From: Candidatus Nitrosymbiomonas proteolyticus
GTDB taxonomy: Bacteria > Armatimonadota > Fimbriimonadia > Fimbriimonadales > Fimbriimonadaceae
Direction: 5' to 3'
NCBI GenBank assembly: GCA_017347465.1
Contig: AP021858.1
Location: 2,064,472-2,128,471, forward strand
DNA length: 64,000 nucleotides
Both the position numbers and the translations under genes were made by a program. Below are positions 17,056 through 26,418 of the stretch, one piece after another; the first letter of the stretch is position 1, and each line of letters starts with the position of its first letter. The notes beneath the pieces were generated by a model. The model did not search any database. It saw only the letters and a list, made by a program, of their open reading frames with translations, and was not told the DNA's origin.

Positions 17056-19035
17056 ATGGCAATAGTGATGGACTCGATTCGGACCCGTTGCTTCGCTGTG
17101 AAGCCGCTTCTCGTACTGTTTGGGGGGCTGCTGGCGGCGCTTTCATGGGCGCAGGAGCCTCCTCAGGTCGTTCTCAACTTGCCCGGTAAGGCGAAGGAAG
17201 GCGAGGTGGTTCGCGGCGTCGTCGCCGTGACCTTCGCGCCGCACATGCACGGCTATCAAAACCCCCCGAGCGAAGACTGGATGATCCCTGTCCGCGTCGC
17301 CGTCACAACGCCTAAAGTCGAGCTTTCAAAGGTCAGCTATCCCAGAGGGCAACTCAAGGTGATTGGGGGAATCGACACCCCCGCGTTCGTTTACGATGGC
17401 GCGATCCAGATTCCGGTCGAATTCAAGCTCCCTTCGGGCTCGGGCAAACGCGAGATCGCGATCGATTTTCACTATCAGCAGTGCGACGAGAACAACTGCT
17501 TTCCTCCGGACGTGGTGTCGGCAAGGGGCCTGGTACTGGTGGAGGCGCCTTCCAAGCCGCCCCTCGACAACGGCAAACCCCCAGTCGACCCCCCCGTACC
17601 CGACGCAACGGCCCCGACAGGGACTACCGATCCCCCAGACCCTACGGGAGTTGATGAGCGTTCCGAGCCGACCGTCGTACCGCCGAGCGGGAGCGCCCCG
17701 ACTGCCACGACGGACGTACCGAGTCCGCCCGATTCCCAGCCCGCGTCGCAACCTGCCGAGTCGGGCCTTGCCGCGCTGGTCGGGCAGAGCATTCGAAGTG
17801 GCAACTACGTCGTTCTCGTGCTCGTTCTCTTGCTGATCGGCCTTGCGATCAACCTGACGCCGTGCGTGTATCCGATGATCCCGGTGACCCTCTCGTTCTT
17901 TGCCAGCCAAGCGCCGGAAGGGCGGTCCGGACGGGTCTGGCTGGGGGTGATGTACGTTCTGGGAATCGGCTTCACCTACGGTCTGGCGGGGGGAATCGCT
18001 GCGGGGGTGGGCGCGGCGTTTGGGCAGTTGTTCACAATGCCTTGGTTCAACTTCGCGTTGGGCTTGCTGCTCATCGGGCTGGCGCTCTCGATGTTCGACC
18101 TCTACCAGATTCGACTGCCTGGCTTCATCTCGAACGCGCTCGGAGCGAGAAGCGGCGCAGTCGGCGCGCTGATCATGGGGCTCTTGATTGGAGTTGCCGC
18201 CGCGCCTTGCGCCGGTCCGCTCATTTTCGCGGTTTTTGCGGAGGCGGCAAAACTCAAGAGCATTCCTCTGGGGGTGACGATGTTCGGCGCGGTGGGGATC
18301 GGGCTTGGGCTCCCCTACCTGGTGCTTGCTTCGCTCTCGGTTGGCGCGAAGGCACTGCCCAAAGCAGGCGGATGGATGAAGACCGCCAAGGCCGTTCTGG
18401 GGCTTCTCGTGATCGGGTTCGGGCTCAACTACCTGCTAATGGCGGTCAATCGCTCGCTGCCTGAGTTCGCCGAATACTGGATATGGATCGCGTTCTTCAT
18501 CGGCAGTTCGCTGTATCTGTTCCTTTTCGAGAACGCGGGCGCGACTCGCGCGATTCTGGCCATCAAGGGCGTGACGATCCTCGTTCTTGGGGGGATGGCG
18601 GGAATGTACTACGAGCAGTTGCAGACCGCGCTCAAAGAGAAGGAGCTTGCAGTCCTTGGCGGTGATTCTGGGGCGACGCGAATCCAATGGATCCCGTTTT
18701 CGGACCAGGCGTTTGAAGACGCGAAAGCCTCCGGCAAGGTCATTGTCGTCGATGGCACGGCCGATTGGTGCGCGGAGTGTAAGGTGATCGAGAAGAACGT
18801 GCTCGACAAGCCGGAGACGATCGTGGCGATGCGTGACGTGGTGGCGATCAAAGTCGATTGGAGCACGGGCGTCGATCCGGAGTATCAGCGCAGAACGAAA
18901 GAGCTGTTCGGGATCGTCGGACTGCCGCACTTGGTCGTTCACAAGCCTGGCGGGCAGCAAAGCCGCGTGTTCACCCACCTTTCCACTCCCAAGGAACTCA
19001 TCGATGCGATCAAGGAGGCGCAGGGCAGCGAGTGA
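17056..19035 (+). CDS. dsbD: Thiol:disulfide interchange protein DsbD
   Basis: The 659-residue protein has all three DsbD modules. After a signal peptide, residues about 35-165 form the DsbD-alpha domain with QQCDENNCFPP. A Pro/Thr-rich linker (about 170-245) follows, which is unusually long. Then come eight membrane helices with NLTPCVYPMIPVTLSFF and GVAAAPCAGPLIFAVF (the paired membrane cysteines). A C-terminal thioredoxin domain has GTADWCAECKVIEKN as active site. It brings reducing equivalents from cytosolic thioredoxin to the periplasm. The kdsA start overlaps its stop (GTGA). Confidence 0.93.
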   Translation: MAIVMDSIRTRCFAVKPLLVLFGGLLAALSWAQEPPQVVLNLPGKAKEGEVVRGVVAVTFAPHMHGYQNPPSEDWMIPVRVAVTTPKVELSKVSYPRGQLKVIGGIDTPAFVYDGAIQIPVEFKLPSGSGKREIAIDFHYQQCDENNCFPPDVVSARGLVLVEAPSKPPLDNGKPPVDPPVPDATAPTGTTDPPDPTGVDERSEPTVVPPSGSAPTATTDVPSPPDSQPASQPAESGLAALVGQSIRSGNYVVLVLVLLLIGLAINLTPCVYPMIPVTLSFFASQAPEGRSGRVWLGVMYVLGIGFTYGLAGGIAAGVGAAFGQLFTMPWFNFALGLLLIGLALSMFDLYQIRLPGFISNALGARSGAVGALIMGLLIGVAAAPCAGPLIFAVFAEAAKLKSIPLGVTMFGAVGIGLGLPYLVLASLSVGAKALPKAGGWMKTAKAVLGLLVIGFGLNYLLMAVNRSLPEFAEYWIWIAFFIGSSLYLFLFENAGATRAILAIKGVTILVLGGMAGMYYEQLQTALKEKELAVLGGDSGATRIQWIPFSDQAFEDAKASGKVIVVDGTADWCAECKVIEKNVLDKPETIVAMRDVVAIKVDWSTGVDPEYQRRTKELFGIVGLPHLVVHKPGGQQSRVFTHLSTPKELIDAIKEAQGSE

Positions 19036-19850
19036 AGACCTTTCGCCTCAACGACTTCGAAGTCGGGGGCCAGAGTCTTTGCGTGATCGCGGGGCCCTGC
19101 CTTGCTGAATCGGACGACCTGTGTTTGCGGGTCGCCGAGGAAATAGTCCGCCATTGCGCCGACCTAGGCTTTCCCTTCATCTTCAAGGCCTCGTTCGACA
19201 AAGCCAACCGCTCGTCGGTCGCGACGGGTCGGGGAGATGGCCTTGCTGCGGGTTTGAGGCGTCTGGAGAAGGTAAAGAAGGCGTTCGGCGTGCCGGTCAC
19301 GACCGACATCCATTGGCCCGAACAGGCGCGCGAGGTCGCTGAAGGGGTGGACTTGTTGCAGATTCCGGCGTTTCTGTGCAGGCAGTCCGACCTCCTTCAG
19401 GCCGCCGCCGAGACCGGGCGGCCGGTCAACGTCAAGAAGGGGCAGTTCCTCGCCCCTTGGGACGCCAAGAACATCGTGGACAAGCTCGACCACTTCGGAG
19501 CGTCAGGCGTCCTTCTCACCGAGCGCGGCACGTCGTTTGGGTACAACATGCTGGTCGTGGACATGCCTGGCCTGGAAGTAATGAGGGGGATGGGGGTTCC
19601 GGTTTGCTTCGATGCGACCCACTCCGCACAGCGCCCCGGAGCCTCAGGCCAGGAGACCGGCGGGGTGCGGGAGTCGATTCCGGCGATGGCTCGCGCCGCA
19701 GTGGCCGTGGGAATCGATGCGATCTTCCTCGAAGTTCATCCCGATCCGTCGACGGCGCTTTCGGATAGGGCAACTCAGTGGCCGCTGGACCAGATTCGAC
19801 CCTTGCTCGAACAAATCGCGGCCGTGGACCGTGCAGTCAGAGCCTTGTGA
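19032..19850 (+). CDS. kdsA: 3-deoxy-8-phosphooctulonate synthase (KDO 8-P synthase)
   Basis: From the GTG overlapping the dsbD stop the protein has 272 residues. The longer frame from 18858 lies inside dsbD. It makes Kdo-8-phosphate from PEP and arabinose-5-phosphate for LPS. Motifs: VIAGPCLAESDD, FKASFDKANRSS, VTTDIHWPEQ, VNVKKGQFLAPWD, CFDATHSAQRPG and IFLEVHPDPSTALSD. The Cys in AGPC, with the later His, Glu and Asp, marks the metal-dependent class II enzyme rather than the metal-free E. coli class. It shows that the host has an LPS-type outer membrane. Confidence 0.95.
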   Translation: MKTFRLNDFEVGGQSLCVIAGPCLAESDDLCLRVAEEIVRHCADLGFPFIFKASFDKANRSSVATGRGDGLAAGLRRLEKVKKAFGVPVTTDIHWPEQAREVAEGVDLLQIPAFLCRQSDLLQAAAETGRPVNVKKGQFLAPWDAKNIVDKLDHFGASGVLLTERGTSFGYNMLVVDMPGLEVMRGMGVPVCFDATHSAQRPGASGQETGGVRESIPAMARAAVAVGIDAIFLEVHPDPSTALSDRATQWPLDQIRPLLEQIAAVDRAVRAL

Positions 19851-19981
19851 GGACTTTTCGGGGGCCTCGCAGACATACTCCGCGGTTCGTGACTCTCATC
19901 ACCTAGCAATCCTGCTAGTTTTCCAATGGGGGCCGAGTACGCCGCCTTAGAATGCCTCACAATAAGCGCGGAGGGTTCTTC

Positions 19982-20917
19982 ATGAGGTTTCGTCTGCTAT
20001 CTCTTGCTATTGGCTGCGCTGTTTCTGGGTTTGCGCTCGCCCAATCCATCGACCCCTTTTATTCGGGGGATTACTCGTTCACTGATCTGGGTTCGGTTGC
20101 CGGTGTGCCGTCGAATTACGGGGGGCTCACCCTTCTCGCCGGAAATCCCAACAAGCTGCTGCTCGGCGGTAACGCGAATAACGCCGCTGGCATGTTGTAC
20201 GTGGTCGATGTCGTAAGGGACGTCGATGGCCACATCGTTGGGTTCTCGGGGCCGGCTACGCCTTATGCCGACGCTCCCTACAACGACGGCGGGGTTACCT
20301 ACGGTCCGAACGGCGTTCTCTATGCCTCGCGCTGGCCCGTCAACGAACTCGGGATGTATCTTCCCGGCAGCACGACACCGGATAAAGTCGTCGATCTGGC
20401 GGCTCTCGGAGTTGCCCAATCGCACTCGGCGCTCGTGTGGGGGCCCGGCGCAAGACCGTACACGAACCGTCTCAAGCTCAGCAGTTGGTCAGGAGGCCAG
20501 TTCTACGACGCCACCTATACGTTCGACGCTTTCGGAATGGTAGACATCCTCTCGGTCACGCAAACGGCGACGCTGACGGGCGGTCCGGAGGGCATCGTGT
20601 ATGTGCCCTATGGCTCGGCGCTGTTCGGCGACTCCATGCTCGTTTCGGAGTATTCCGCGGGCAATATCGCCTCGTACGACGTCGATGCCAACGGCGACCC
20701 GATCGTAGCCACCCGAAAGACGTTCATGAGCGGGCTAACTGGGGCTGAAGGAGCGTTCGTTGATGAACTCACGGGCGACTTTCTGTTCTCGACCTTTGGA
20801 GGCGGCGACCGGATCATCCGAGTTTCCGGGTTCGCTGCGATCCCTGAGCCTGCGACCATGATCGGCCTCGGCCTAGGGTTTGCGGCGCTCGCTTCCCGCA
20901 GACGAAAGAACCGCTAG
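19982..20917 (+). CDS. PEP-CTERM sorting domain-containing exported protein
   Basis: From the ATG at 19982 (GGAGGG upstream) the protein has 311 residues. A signal peptide (FRLLSLAIGCAVSGFALAQ) is followed by a beta-propeller-like body with NGVLYASRWPVNELG and GPEGIVYVPYG. The end IPEPATMIGLGLGFAALASR plus RRKNR is a PEP-CTERM anchor: Pro-Glu-Pro, a hydrophobic helix, then basic residues. By family this is recognised by an exosortase and the protein goes to the cell surface or matrix. The function of the body is unknown. Confidence 0.85.
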   Translation: MRFRLLSLAIGCAVSGFALAQSIDPFYSGDYSFTDLGSVAGVPSNYGGLTLLAGNPNKLLLGGNANNAAGMLYVVDVVRDVDGHIVGFSGPATPYADAPYNDGGVTYGPNGVLYASRWPVNELGMYLPGSTTPDKVVDLAALGVAQSHSALVWGPGARPYTNRLKLSSWSGGQFYDATYTFDAFGMVDILSVTQTATLTGGPEGIVYVPYGSALFGDSMLVSEYSAGNIASYDVDANGDPIVATRKTFMSGLTGAEGAFVDELTGDFLFSTFGGGDRIIRVSGFAAIPEPATMIGLGLGFAALASRRRKNR

Positions 20918-20934
20918 GCTCGGTCGGTTCGACG

Positions 20935-20964
20935 AACGGGGCCGGGAGCGTTCTCGGCCCCGTT
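20935..20964 (+). terminator. Strong hairpin after the PEP-CTERM gene
   Basis: AACGGGGCCGGGA pairs with TCTCGGCCCCGTT (13 bp, one G-T) around GCGT, followed by CCCGTTTGTGG. It separates this gene from the convergent 21017 gene and may act in both directions. Confidence 0.6.
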
Positions 20965-21016
20965 CCCGTTTGTGGGGCTTACGTCTGTCGCCCCATCGGA
21001 CCGCGGACCTACTCGC

Positions 21017-23848
21017 TCATGGGTTCATCCATTTGATGCTGTGCTGGATGCCGAATCCGGACAGAAATGCGAGGTCATCATGATCGCCCATCGGCTCGCG
21101 ATCGATCCCCGACCCACGGTAGCCCACGTGAAGGTTGTTGTCCGTCACTCCTTGGCCCCCATCGACCCAGCGATAGGCGTACAGAATCTCGCCTTCCCAC
21201 CAGGCTGCAGCAATCGAAGACCTCGACTGCGTCCATTCGTCGTAGTATCGCTTGACGAGCCAGCCGCCGAAGGCCGTCTTGTCCGCGACCTGCATCGCCA
21301 CATAGCCACAGGCCCAAGGGCTGTCCGCGCCCCGCAAGCCGACCGAAAAGAAGAGCACTCGCCCCGACTCGCCCGCATTCGGAGAAGCGTCGAACAACAG
21401 TGTGCAGCGGGCGTTTCCGGCCGCGCGTCCTTCTGCCCCTCCGACCCATTCAAGCTCTCCGACTTGGGCCAGACCTTCGGGACGGAGGTCGTATCGGCGA
21501 ATCTGCCACCTGGACTTGCGCTCAGCGTCCTGATCTTGCGCCAAGCCGACGACGAGTTCGTTTCGTAGGGGGTCCTCGACGAGTCCCGGCGCAATTGTCG
21601 ACTTCAAGCCGAGCGATTTCGTCGGCGGTAATGCGTAATCGCCCCGCAGCGGCCGATCGGGAAGCTCGATGTATTGCACCTCTTGGGTGATCGGGCTCCA
21701 CAAAAACACGATGGGCCTTCCCCGAAACCTGCCGACCGTCGGAACGAGCCGCTTGTCAAGGTTCAGAACTCTTCGGTGCCGAAGGATGAGCGTGCCGTCC
21801 TTGATTGCGGCCGTTCGCAGGGCGACCCCGAGCGGCGTCTGGTAGACGAAGAGCAGTTCCTCGCCCCATTCGGCCCCGACAGGATCGCCAATCACATCCT
21901 CCGACTCGATCGTCCATTCTTGGCTCCACTTCGTCGGGCTCTCCAAACGCCGCAAATAGAGGCCGCCGGGACGCACCTCAGAAATGTCCGGCGACTTGGG
22001 CGGATCGGCGTTCTTAGCATGACGAGCCGAGAGGAGGTAGGCGCTTCCCTTGGCCACGATCCACCAAGGAGCGGCCATCGTCTTGCCCACGGTGTCCCGA
22101 AGTCCGGCACTGGTCGAGTAAGCGTAGTTGATGTCGGCCTGAATGTGTTTTTCACCGAAGGCCCCGTTCCAGTTCCAGTCGATGAGCGTCGTCGAACCGT
22201 TCTCCTTGAGTCGGTATCGGTATGGCCCCTTTTCGAGGAACCTGACCTTCTCATAGGGGAGCGGGAGTTCCTCGTCCAAATCGCCCTCGCGCAGTTCGAG
22301 CCCTCTGAACTCGCCAAAACTGAAGCCGATCTTGAGGGGGTCGTCTTCCAGAGAATACGAGTACGCGTAGTTCATAAGGCTTCGGTAGATGGGGCAATGG
22401 CTGGGACGCCAGAACCCCTGGTGATCGAGTCCGATCTGGTGGCCCAACTCGTGAACGAAGGTGGCGAACAAGGTGTTCTTTCCGCCCCCGGAACCGCCCC
22501 CATCGCCGAGCTGATCCGCTTGGCCTCCGCCATAGGGGTTGAGTTGCATCCAATGCGCCATTCCGCGCCAGTTCGGCGGCAGGTATTTGTCTCGGAGCGA
22601 TTGCCACGGCAATTTCTGGTCGTCCTTTTCGAGAACGTTGATCCAAATGGGGTGCAGCTTCCAGCCCTTCTTTTGGTTCTTGTTGGTCGCAGGTAGGCTC
22701 GCGAAGTACTCCACCGCCCGCTGGATTTCGCTCTTGGCCAGCCCTTCGTCGAGGTTGTCGAAGCGGGAGAGCATACAAACGATGTCGACTTGCAGCGGGT
22801 CGCAACCAAGCGCTTTGAAGTCGAGCCCGCGATGCGATCGGATTTCCCAGCCATCGAGAAGCCCGTCCCGATCCGTGTCGGGATCGAAGGGATCGGTTCC
22901 GAGGGCCATCTCCCGTTCGTTAGGGATGCCGTCGCAGTCTGAGTCCTTCTCGCCGGGGGATATCCTTCGGTACACCACGACGGCAAACGCCGTGTGCGGC
23001 TCAACGCCGTAGCGGTACTCCACTAAGTCGTCGTCGCCATCGGCATCCATGTCGGCGAAAAAGTAGTGGGAAGGCGACAAAGGCAGGTTCGAAACGAGGG
23101 GGATCGGCTGGCCGGCGTCGGGCTTACTCGAATCGAAGACGCTTCCCCCGATCGCGGCGAGCTTGCCCTGCGCCGTAGGTCTTCCCGTCGCCGGGACCGG
23201 ATTCAATTTCGCCAGCTCACGACCTTCGTACCGGAGTGTCCCGCCAAGCTCCAGCAACCAGCCCGGCCGGAACGCCCCATTGCCCCCTGGTGGAGCTTCG
23301 CTGGGGCCCGCGATCCAGAGGCACTGGGGAAGACGAACCCGATCGACCTTTCGATCTTTGAGCCGGATGGTGAAGCCTTCTTCCGCCCCGCGCGAACGGA
23401 CCAACAGGACCTCGCCCGCCTGCAGCCAGCTCATGTCAGGGCTGCTTACGTTCTTCGGCAGCGAAGCCCAAGGTGCGCTGCTCCTGAACTTCCGATCTCC
23501 AAAATCGCTTGCCAATACGAGTTCTGATCCGTCGAACAGCCCCAGCACATCGGCCTTCCCGTCGCCGTCGAAGTCCCCCGATACCGCCGCTTGGCAGTTC
23601 TTCCCCCAACCGGTCCTGGCTTGGAACCCAAAGCTCGGCTTCTGGCCCTCCACATTGAGAGACACGTCGATGATGCAGTCTCCCTCTGGATAGACGCAGA
23701 TGAGATCCGCAAGCCCGTCGGCGTTCACGTCTCCGACGAGCGGAATCCTGGGTGGGGCGGCGAAATTCAGCGCCCACGGAACCGCAGGCGCAAATACCGA
23801 GGCGGTCGGCGTGACCCAACCGATCGCAAGGCAGAAGTAGGCCAACAT
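21017..23848 (-). CDS. Secreted metzincin-like protein with FG-GAP and EF-hand-type repeats
   Basis: From the ATG at 23848 the protein has 943 residues. The frame extends to 23986 but MLAYFCLAIGWVTPTASV is the only signal-like start. Residues about 35-110 have FG-GAP/VCBS-type repeats (LVGDVNADGLADLICV, SGDFDGDGKADVLGL). About 300-335 have thrombospondin-3-like Ca-binding repeats (DSDCDGIPNERE, DPFDPDTDRDGLLDGWE). At about 466 is HELGHQIGLDH, the HExxHxxGxxH zinc signature of metzincin proteases. The long C-terminal part has WD/BNR-like strands and is not recognised. A cell-surface or secreted protease is inferred. Confidence 0.75.
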   Translation of the reverse strand: MLAYFCLAIGWVTPTASVFAPAVPWALNFAAPPRIPLVGDVNADGLADLICVYPEGDCIIDVSLNVEGQKPSFGFQARTGWGKNCQAAVSGDFDGDGKADVLGLFDGSELVLASDFGDRKFRSSAPWASLPKNVSSPDMSWLQAGEVLLVRSRGAEEGFTIRLKDRKVDRVRLPQCLWIAGPSEAPPGGNGAFRPGWLLELGGTLRYEGRELAKLNPVPATGRPTAQGKLAAIGGSVFDSSKPDAGQPIPLVSNLPLSPSHYFFADMDADGDDDLVEYRYGVEPHTAFAVVVYRRISPGEKDSDCDGIPNEREMALGTDPFDPDTDRDGLLDGWEIRSHRGLDFKALGCDPLQVDIVCMLSRFDNLDEGLAKSEIQRAVEYFASLPATNKNQKKGWKLHPIWINVLEKDDQKLPWQSLRDKYLPPNWRGMAHWMQLNPYGGGQADQLGDGGGSGGGKNTLFATFVHELGHQIGLDHQGFWRPSHCPIYRSLMNYAYSYSLEDDPLKIGFSFGEFRGLELREGDLDEELPLPYEKVRFLEKGPYRYRLKENGSTTLIDWNWNGAFGEKHIQADINYAYSTSAGLRDTVGKTMAAPWWIVAKGSAYLLSARHAKNADPPKSPDISEVRPGGLYLRRLESPTKWSQEWTIESEDVIGDPVGAEWGEELLFVYQTPLGVALRTAAIKDGTLILRHRRVLNLDKRLVPTVGRFRGRPIVFLWSPITQEVQYIELPDRPLRGDYALPPTKSLGLKSTIAPGLVEDPLRNELVVGLAQDQDAERKSRWQIRRYDLRPEGLAQVGELEWVGGAEGRAAGNARCTLLFDASPNAGESGRVLFFSVGLRGADSPWACGYVAMQVADKTAFGGWLVKRYYDEWTQSRSSIAAAWWEGEILYAYRWVDGGQGVTDNNLHVGYRGSGIDREPMGDHDDLAFLSGFGIQHSIKWMNP

Positions 23849-23928
23849 GCGCACCAGTTTACAAAACCGAAGTCGCAGCAATACCGTACGAAAACGAAAA
23901 CCCCAGGCGGCGCTCGGTCCGAAAACCC

Positions 23929-24825
23929 CTACTTGAGGTTCTGCAGCATCCATTCCCGGTTGTTGGGGACCATTGCGGGATGCCAATCGTGGCCAATCTC
24001 ATATCGGATGAGGTTCTTGGGTCCAGGCAAGGCGTCGAAGGTGGCCCTCACGCACTCAGGACGAACGGAAGGGTCCTTCAGGCCCATAGACACCTGCGTC
24101 GGCACGCGGCAAAACGTGGCCATATTCACCGTGTCGTAGTAGGAAAGCGTGTGAAGGATTCGCTCCTTACCGAGCGGAATCCCTTCGGCGAAGTCGAGAA
24201 GCTCCTTCAGTGGGTAACGATGGACCGGCTTGGAGAGTGTATGACGGATCGCCGAAAGGAACGGCATATCGGCGCAGACGACCTTCACGATCGGGCACAG
24301 CGCCCCGAGCCAGATGCTCATCCCGCCACCTTGGCTCATTCCCGCCGCAGCGATTCGGTCTTCGTCGACTTCAGGCTGCGCCTGGAACACCTTGGCAGCG
24401 AGGTAAGCGTTCTGAATCATCCGCCTGAAAACCCAGGTTCTGGGCTCTTCGGCCCCTTCGGCGAAGTAGCCCCGCGACACCTTGTACTCCTCCCGGTGAA
24501 AGGCGTCGTGGCCGTGGAAGTTGAAGCTGAGGCTGGCCATTCCTTGCCGGGTTCCGAATCCGTTGGGCAGCACCGACTCCCGGCCGTACGGCGCGAGCCA
24601 CAAAAAGGAAGGGCACCTGCGAACTCCTGGGGGAAACGCAAACCACCCCGACACGCTTTGGCCAAACATCCCTCGAAAGGCGATCCGCTCGACGTGGTGC
24701 GTGGGGTGCTGCAAGTCCGACTGGAACGAGCGATGAAAGTCCAACGGCTCGGCCGCTGCTTCTTGGATCGCTTCGTCCCAGAACGCCTCGAAGTCGTCCG
24801 GAACGTAGGGTTCGAAAAGCCTCAT
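23929..24825 (-). CDS. Acetyl-xylan-esterase (AXE1)-like alpha/beta hydrolase
   Basis: This 298-residue protein starts at the ATG overlapping the NIL gene stop. The N-terminus FEPYVPDDFEAFWDEAIQEA and IAFRGMFGQSVSGWFAFPPG are typical of AXE1/cephalosporin-C deacetylase members. AAAGMSQGGGMSIWL contains the nucleophile Ser in GxSxGG, an Asp follows in SMGLKDPSVRP, and the His is in YEIGHDWHP. These enzymes remove acetyl groups from xylan oligosaccharides or related esters. No signal peptide is seen, so it is probably cytosolic. The substrate is uncertain. Confidence 0.82.
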   Translation of the reverse strand: MRLFEPYVPDDFEAFWDEAIQEAAAEPLDFHRSFQSDLQHPTHHVERIAFRGMFGQSVSGWFAFPPGVRRCPSFLWLAPYGRESVLPNGFGTRQGMASLSFNFHGHDAFHREEYKVSRGYFAEGAEEPRTWVFRRMIQNAYLAAKVFQAQPEVDEDRIAAAGMSQGGGMSIWLGALCPIVKVVCADMPFLSAIRHTLSKPVHRYPLKELLDFAEGIPLGKERILHTLSYYDTVNMATFCRVPTQVSMGLKDPSVRPECVRATFDALPGPKNLIRYEIGHDWHPAMVPNNREWMLQNLK

Positions 24826-25064
24826 GCGCCGAGTGCGCGCTCGTGTGATTCGACGTGCAGGCCAGTGGTCATTAGCCAAGCGATCGCCCGTTGAATCTCT
24901 TCAATCGGCCCATCGAGTTCGACCAGCGCCCAAGCGCGGTCCTCGTCGATGCTGGCCCGCTTAACATTGACGACAACGTTGAAATCTCGGGCCAGCCGCC
25001 AAATCCAGGGCTGGCGTGCCGCCGAATTGGCGGCGACGAGGGTGACATCGACTTTGGCAACCAT
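24822..25064 (-). CDS. NIL-domain protein
   Basis: This 80-residue protein has a ferredoxin-like small domain: VDVTLVAANSAARQPWIWRLARDFNVVVNVKRASID, then ALVELDGPIEEIQRAIAWL and GLHVESHE. This matches the NIL domain that is found alone or at the end of methionine ABC transporter ATPases, where it binds methionine. It is the first gene of a two-gene unit with the esterase (4-bp ATGA overlap). A TACAAT box lies 13 bp upstream on the minus strand, facing away from leuA. Confidence 0.75.
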   Translation of the reverse strand: MVAKVDVTLVAANSAARQPWIWRLARDFNVVVNVKRASIDEDRAWALVELDGPIEEIQRAIAWLMTTGLHVESHERALGA

Positions 25065-25141
25065 GACTTTCCGCCGGGATTGTACCGAACCGGGGCAGCG
25101 CCAGGGCGTCCCGTTCGCTACGAACTTTCGCCGACCGGACG

Positions 25142-25147
25142 TATAAT
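25142..25147 (+). promoter_or_regulatory. -10 box upstream of leuA
   Basis: TATAAT lies 33 bp before the leuA ATG, with TACGAA 17 bp upstream as a weak -35. A short leader with AGCGAGAGAGA as ribosome-binding site follows. No leader peptide or attenuator was found. Confidence 0.45.
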
Positions 25148-25180
25148 GAATCTGGAACTCCCCAAAGCGAGAGAGACATC

Positions 25181-26329
25181 ATGAGCCAGCGAGTCTACGT
25201 TTTCGACACTACCCTACGGGATGGCGAGCAGAGTCCCGGGGTGCGACTCTCCACCGTCGAAAAGCTGGAGATCGGCCGGCAACTCGTGCGACTCGGAGTC
25301 GACGTCATCGAAGCAGGGTTCCCCATCAGTTCCCCGGGCGACTTCGAGGCGTGCCAAACCCTCGCCTGTGAGCTCAAGGGGGTAACGATTTGCGGCCTGA
25401 CCCGTGCGCGAGACAGGGACATCGAGGTAGCGGGCGAAGCGCTGAAAGGTGCGGAAAGGCCACGCATCCATACCGGGCTCGGAGTCTCCGACAACCATCT
25501 TCAATTCAAGCTAAAGATGAGCCGAGACGAGGCCCTTGAAGCCGGGGTGCAGGCCGTCAAGCTCGCGCGCCAATTCGCCGACGACGTGGAGTACTTCATG
25601 GAGGATTCAGGCCGAGCCGATCGCGACTATGTCTATCGCGTCGTCGAAAACGTCATCGCAGCGGGAGCGACGGTCGTCAATGTTCCCGACACCACCGGCT
25701 ACACCTATCCCGAGGAGTACCGCTCACTGATCCAGGGCATCATCGAAAACGTCCCCAACAGCGACAATGCGATCTTCTCGTGCCATTGCCACAACGACCT
25801 CGGAATGGCGACCGCCAACACCCTCGGCGGCGTTCTCGGCGGCGCGAGGCAGGTCGAGGTGACGGTCAACGGCATCGGCGAGCGGGCTGGAAACACCTCG
25901 CTCGAAGAGGTCGTGATGGCGCTCGTGATCCGCAAGGACTACTTCGACTGCGAGACCGGCATCGATTCACGGCTGCTCCTCGACACCTCCAAGCTCGTCT
26001 CCCGACTGACCGGGATGATGGTTCAGCGCAACAAGGCGGTAGTCGGCGCGAACGCTTACGCTCACTCGAGCGGGATTCACCAAGACGGGGTTCTAAAGGA
26101 GCGGACCACCTACGAGATCATCGATCCCCACCTCGTCGGCGCGGAAAAGAGCGAGATCATCCTGACGGCGCGGTCGGGTCGCCACGGCCTCAAGCATCGG
26201 CTCGCGGAGATGGGGTTCAGCTTCAGCGAGAGCCGCTTCGAGGACATCTACGAAGAGTTCCTCAAGGTAGCGGACGAGAAGAAAGAGGTCACGTCCGAGG
26301 ACTTGCAGGAACTCGTAGGGGCGAGCTAG
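25181..26329 (+). CDS. leuA: 2-isopropylmalate synthase, short form without regulatory domain
   Basis: This 382-residue protein has the LeuA/homocitrate synthase TIM barrel: [66 protein letters not shown] and [17 protein letters not shown]. The subdomain with [16 protein letters not shown] and [14 protein letters not shown] follows. It condenses acetyl-CoA with 2-oxoisovalerate in leucine synthesis. The usual C-terminal leucine-binding domain (about 130 residues) is absent: the frame ends about 50 residues after the subdomain motifs. Homocitrate or citramalate synthase remains possible, though the HSSGIHQDG and [11 protein letters not shown] motifs favour LeuA. Confidence 0.85.
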   Translation: MSQRVYVFDTTLRDGEQSPGVRLSTVEKLEIGRQLVRLGVDVIEAGFPISSPGDFEACQTLACELKGVTICGLTRARDRDIEVAGEALKGAERPRIHTGLGVSDNHLQFKLKMSRDEALEAGVQAVKLARQFADDVEYFMEDSGRADRDYVYRVVENVIAAGATVVNVPDTTGYTYPEEYRSLIQGIIENVPNSDNAIFSCHCHNDLGMATANTLGGVLGGARQVEVTVNGIGERAGNTSLEEVVMALVIRKDYFDCETGIDSRLLLDTSKLVSRLTGMMVQRNKAVVGANAYAHSSGIHQDGVLKERTTYEIIDPHLVGAEKSEIILTARSGRHGLKHRLAEMGFSFSESRFEDIYEEFLKVADEKKEVTSEDLQELVGAS

Positions 26330-26418
26330 GAGCCTGCTATAAAATGTCCCCAGAGGGGTGGCGATCTGGCTCGGCAGGGAGGCTGGGTGACCCGGACGGG
26401 CGAGTGGTTCGTGCCGTT

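Noticed and set aside
18858-19031. N-terminal extension of kdsA.
   Set aside because: This part lies inside the dsbD thioredoxin domain in another frame. The GTG at 19032 gives the standard KdsA N-terminus.
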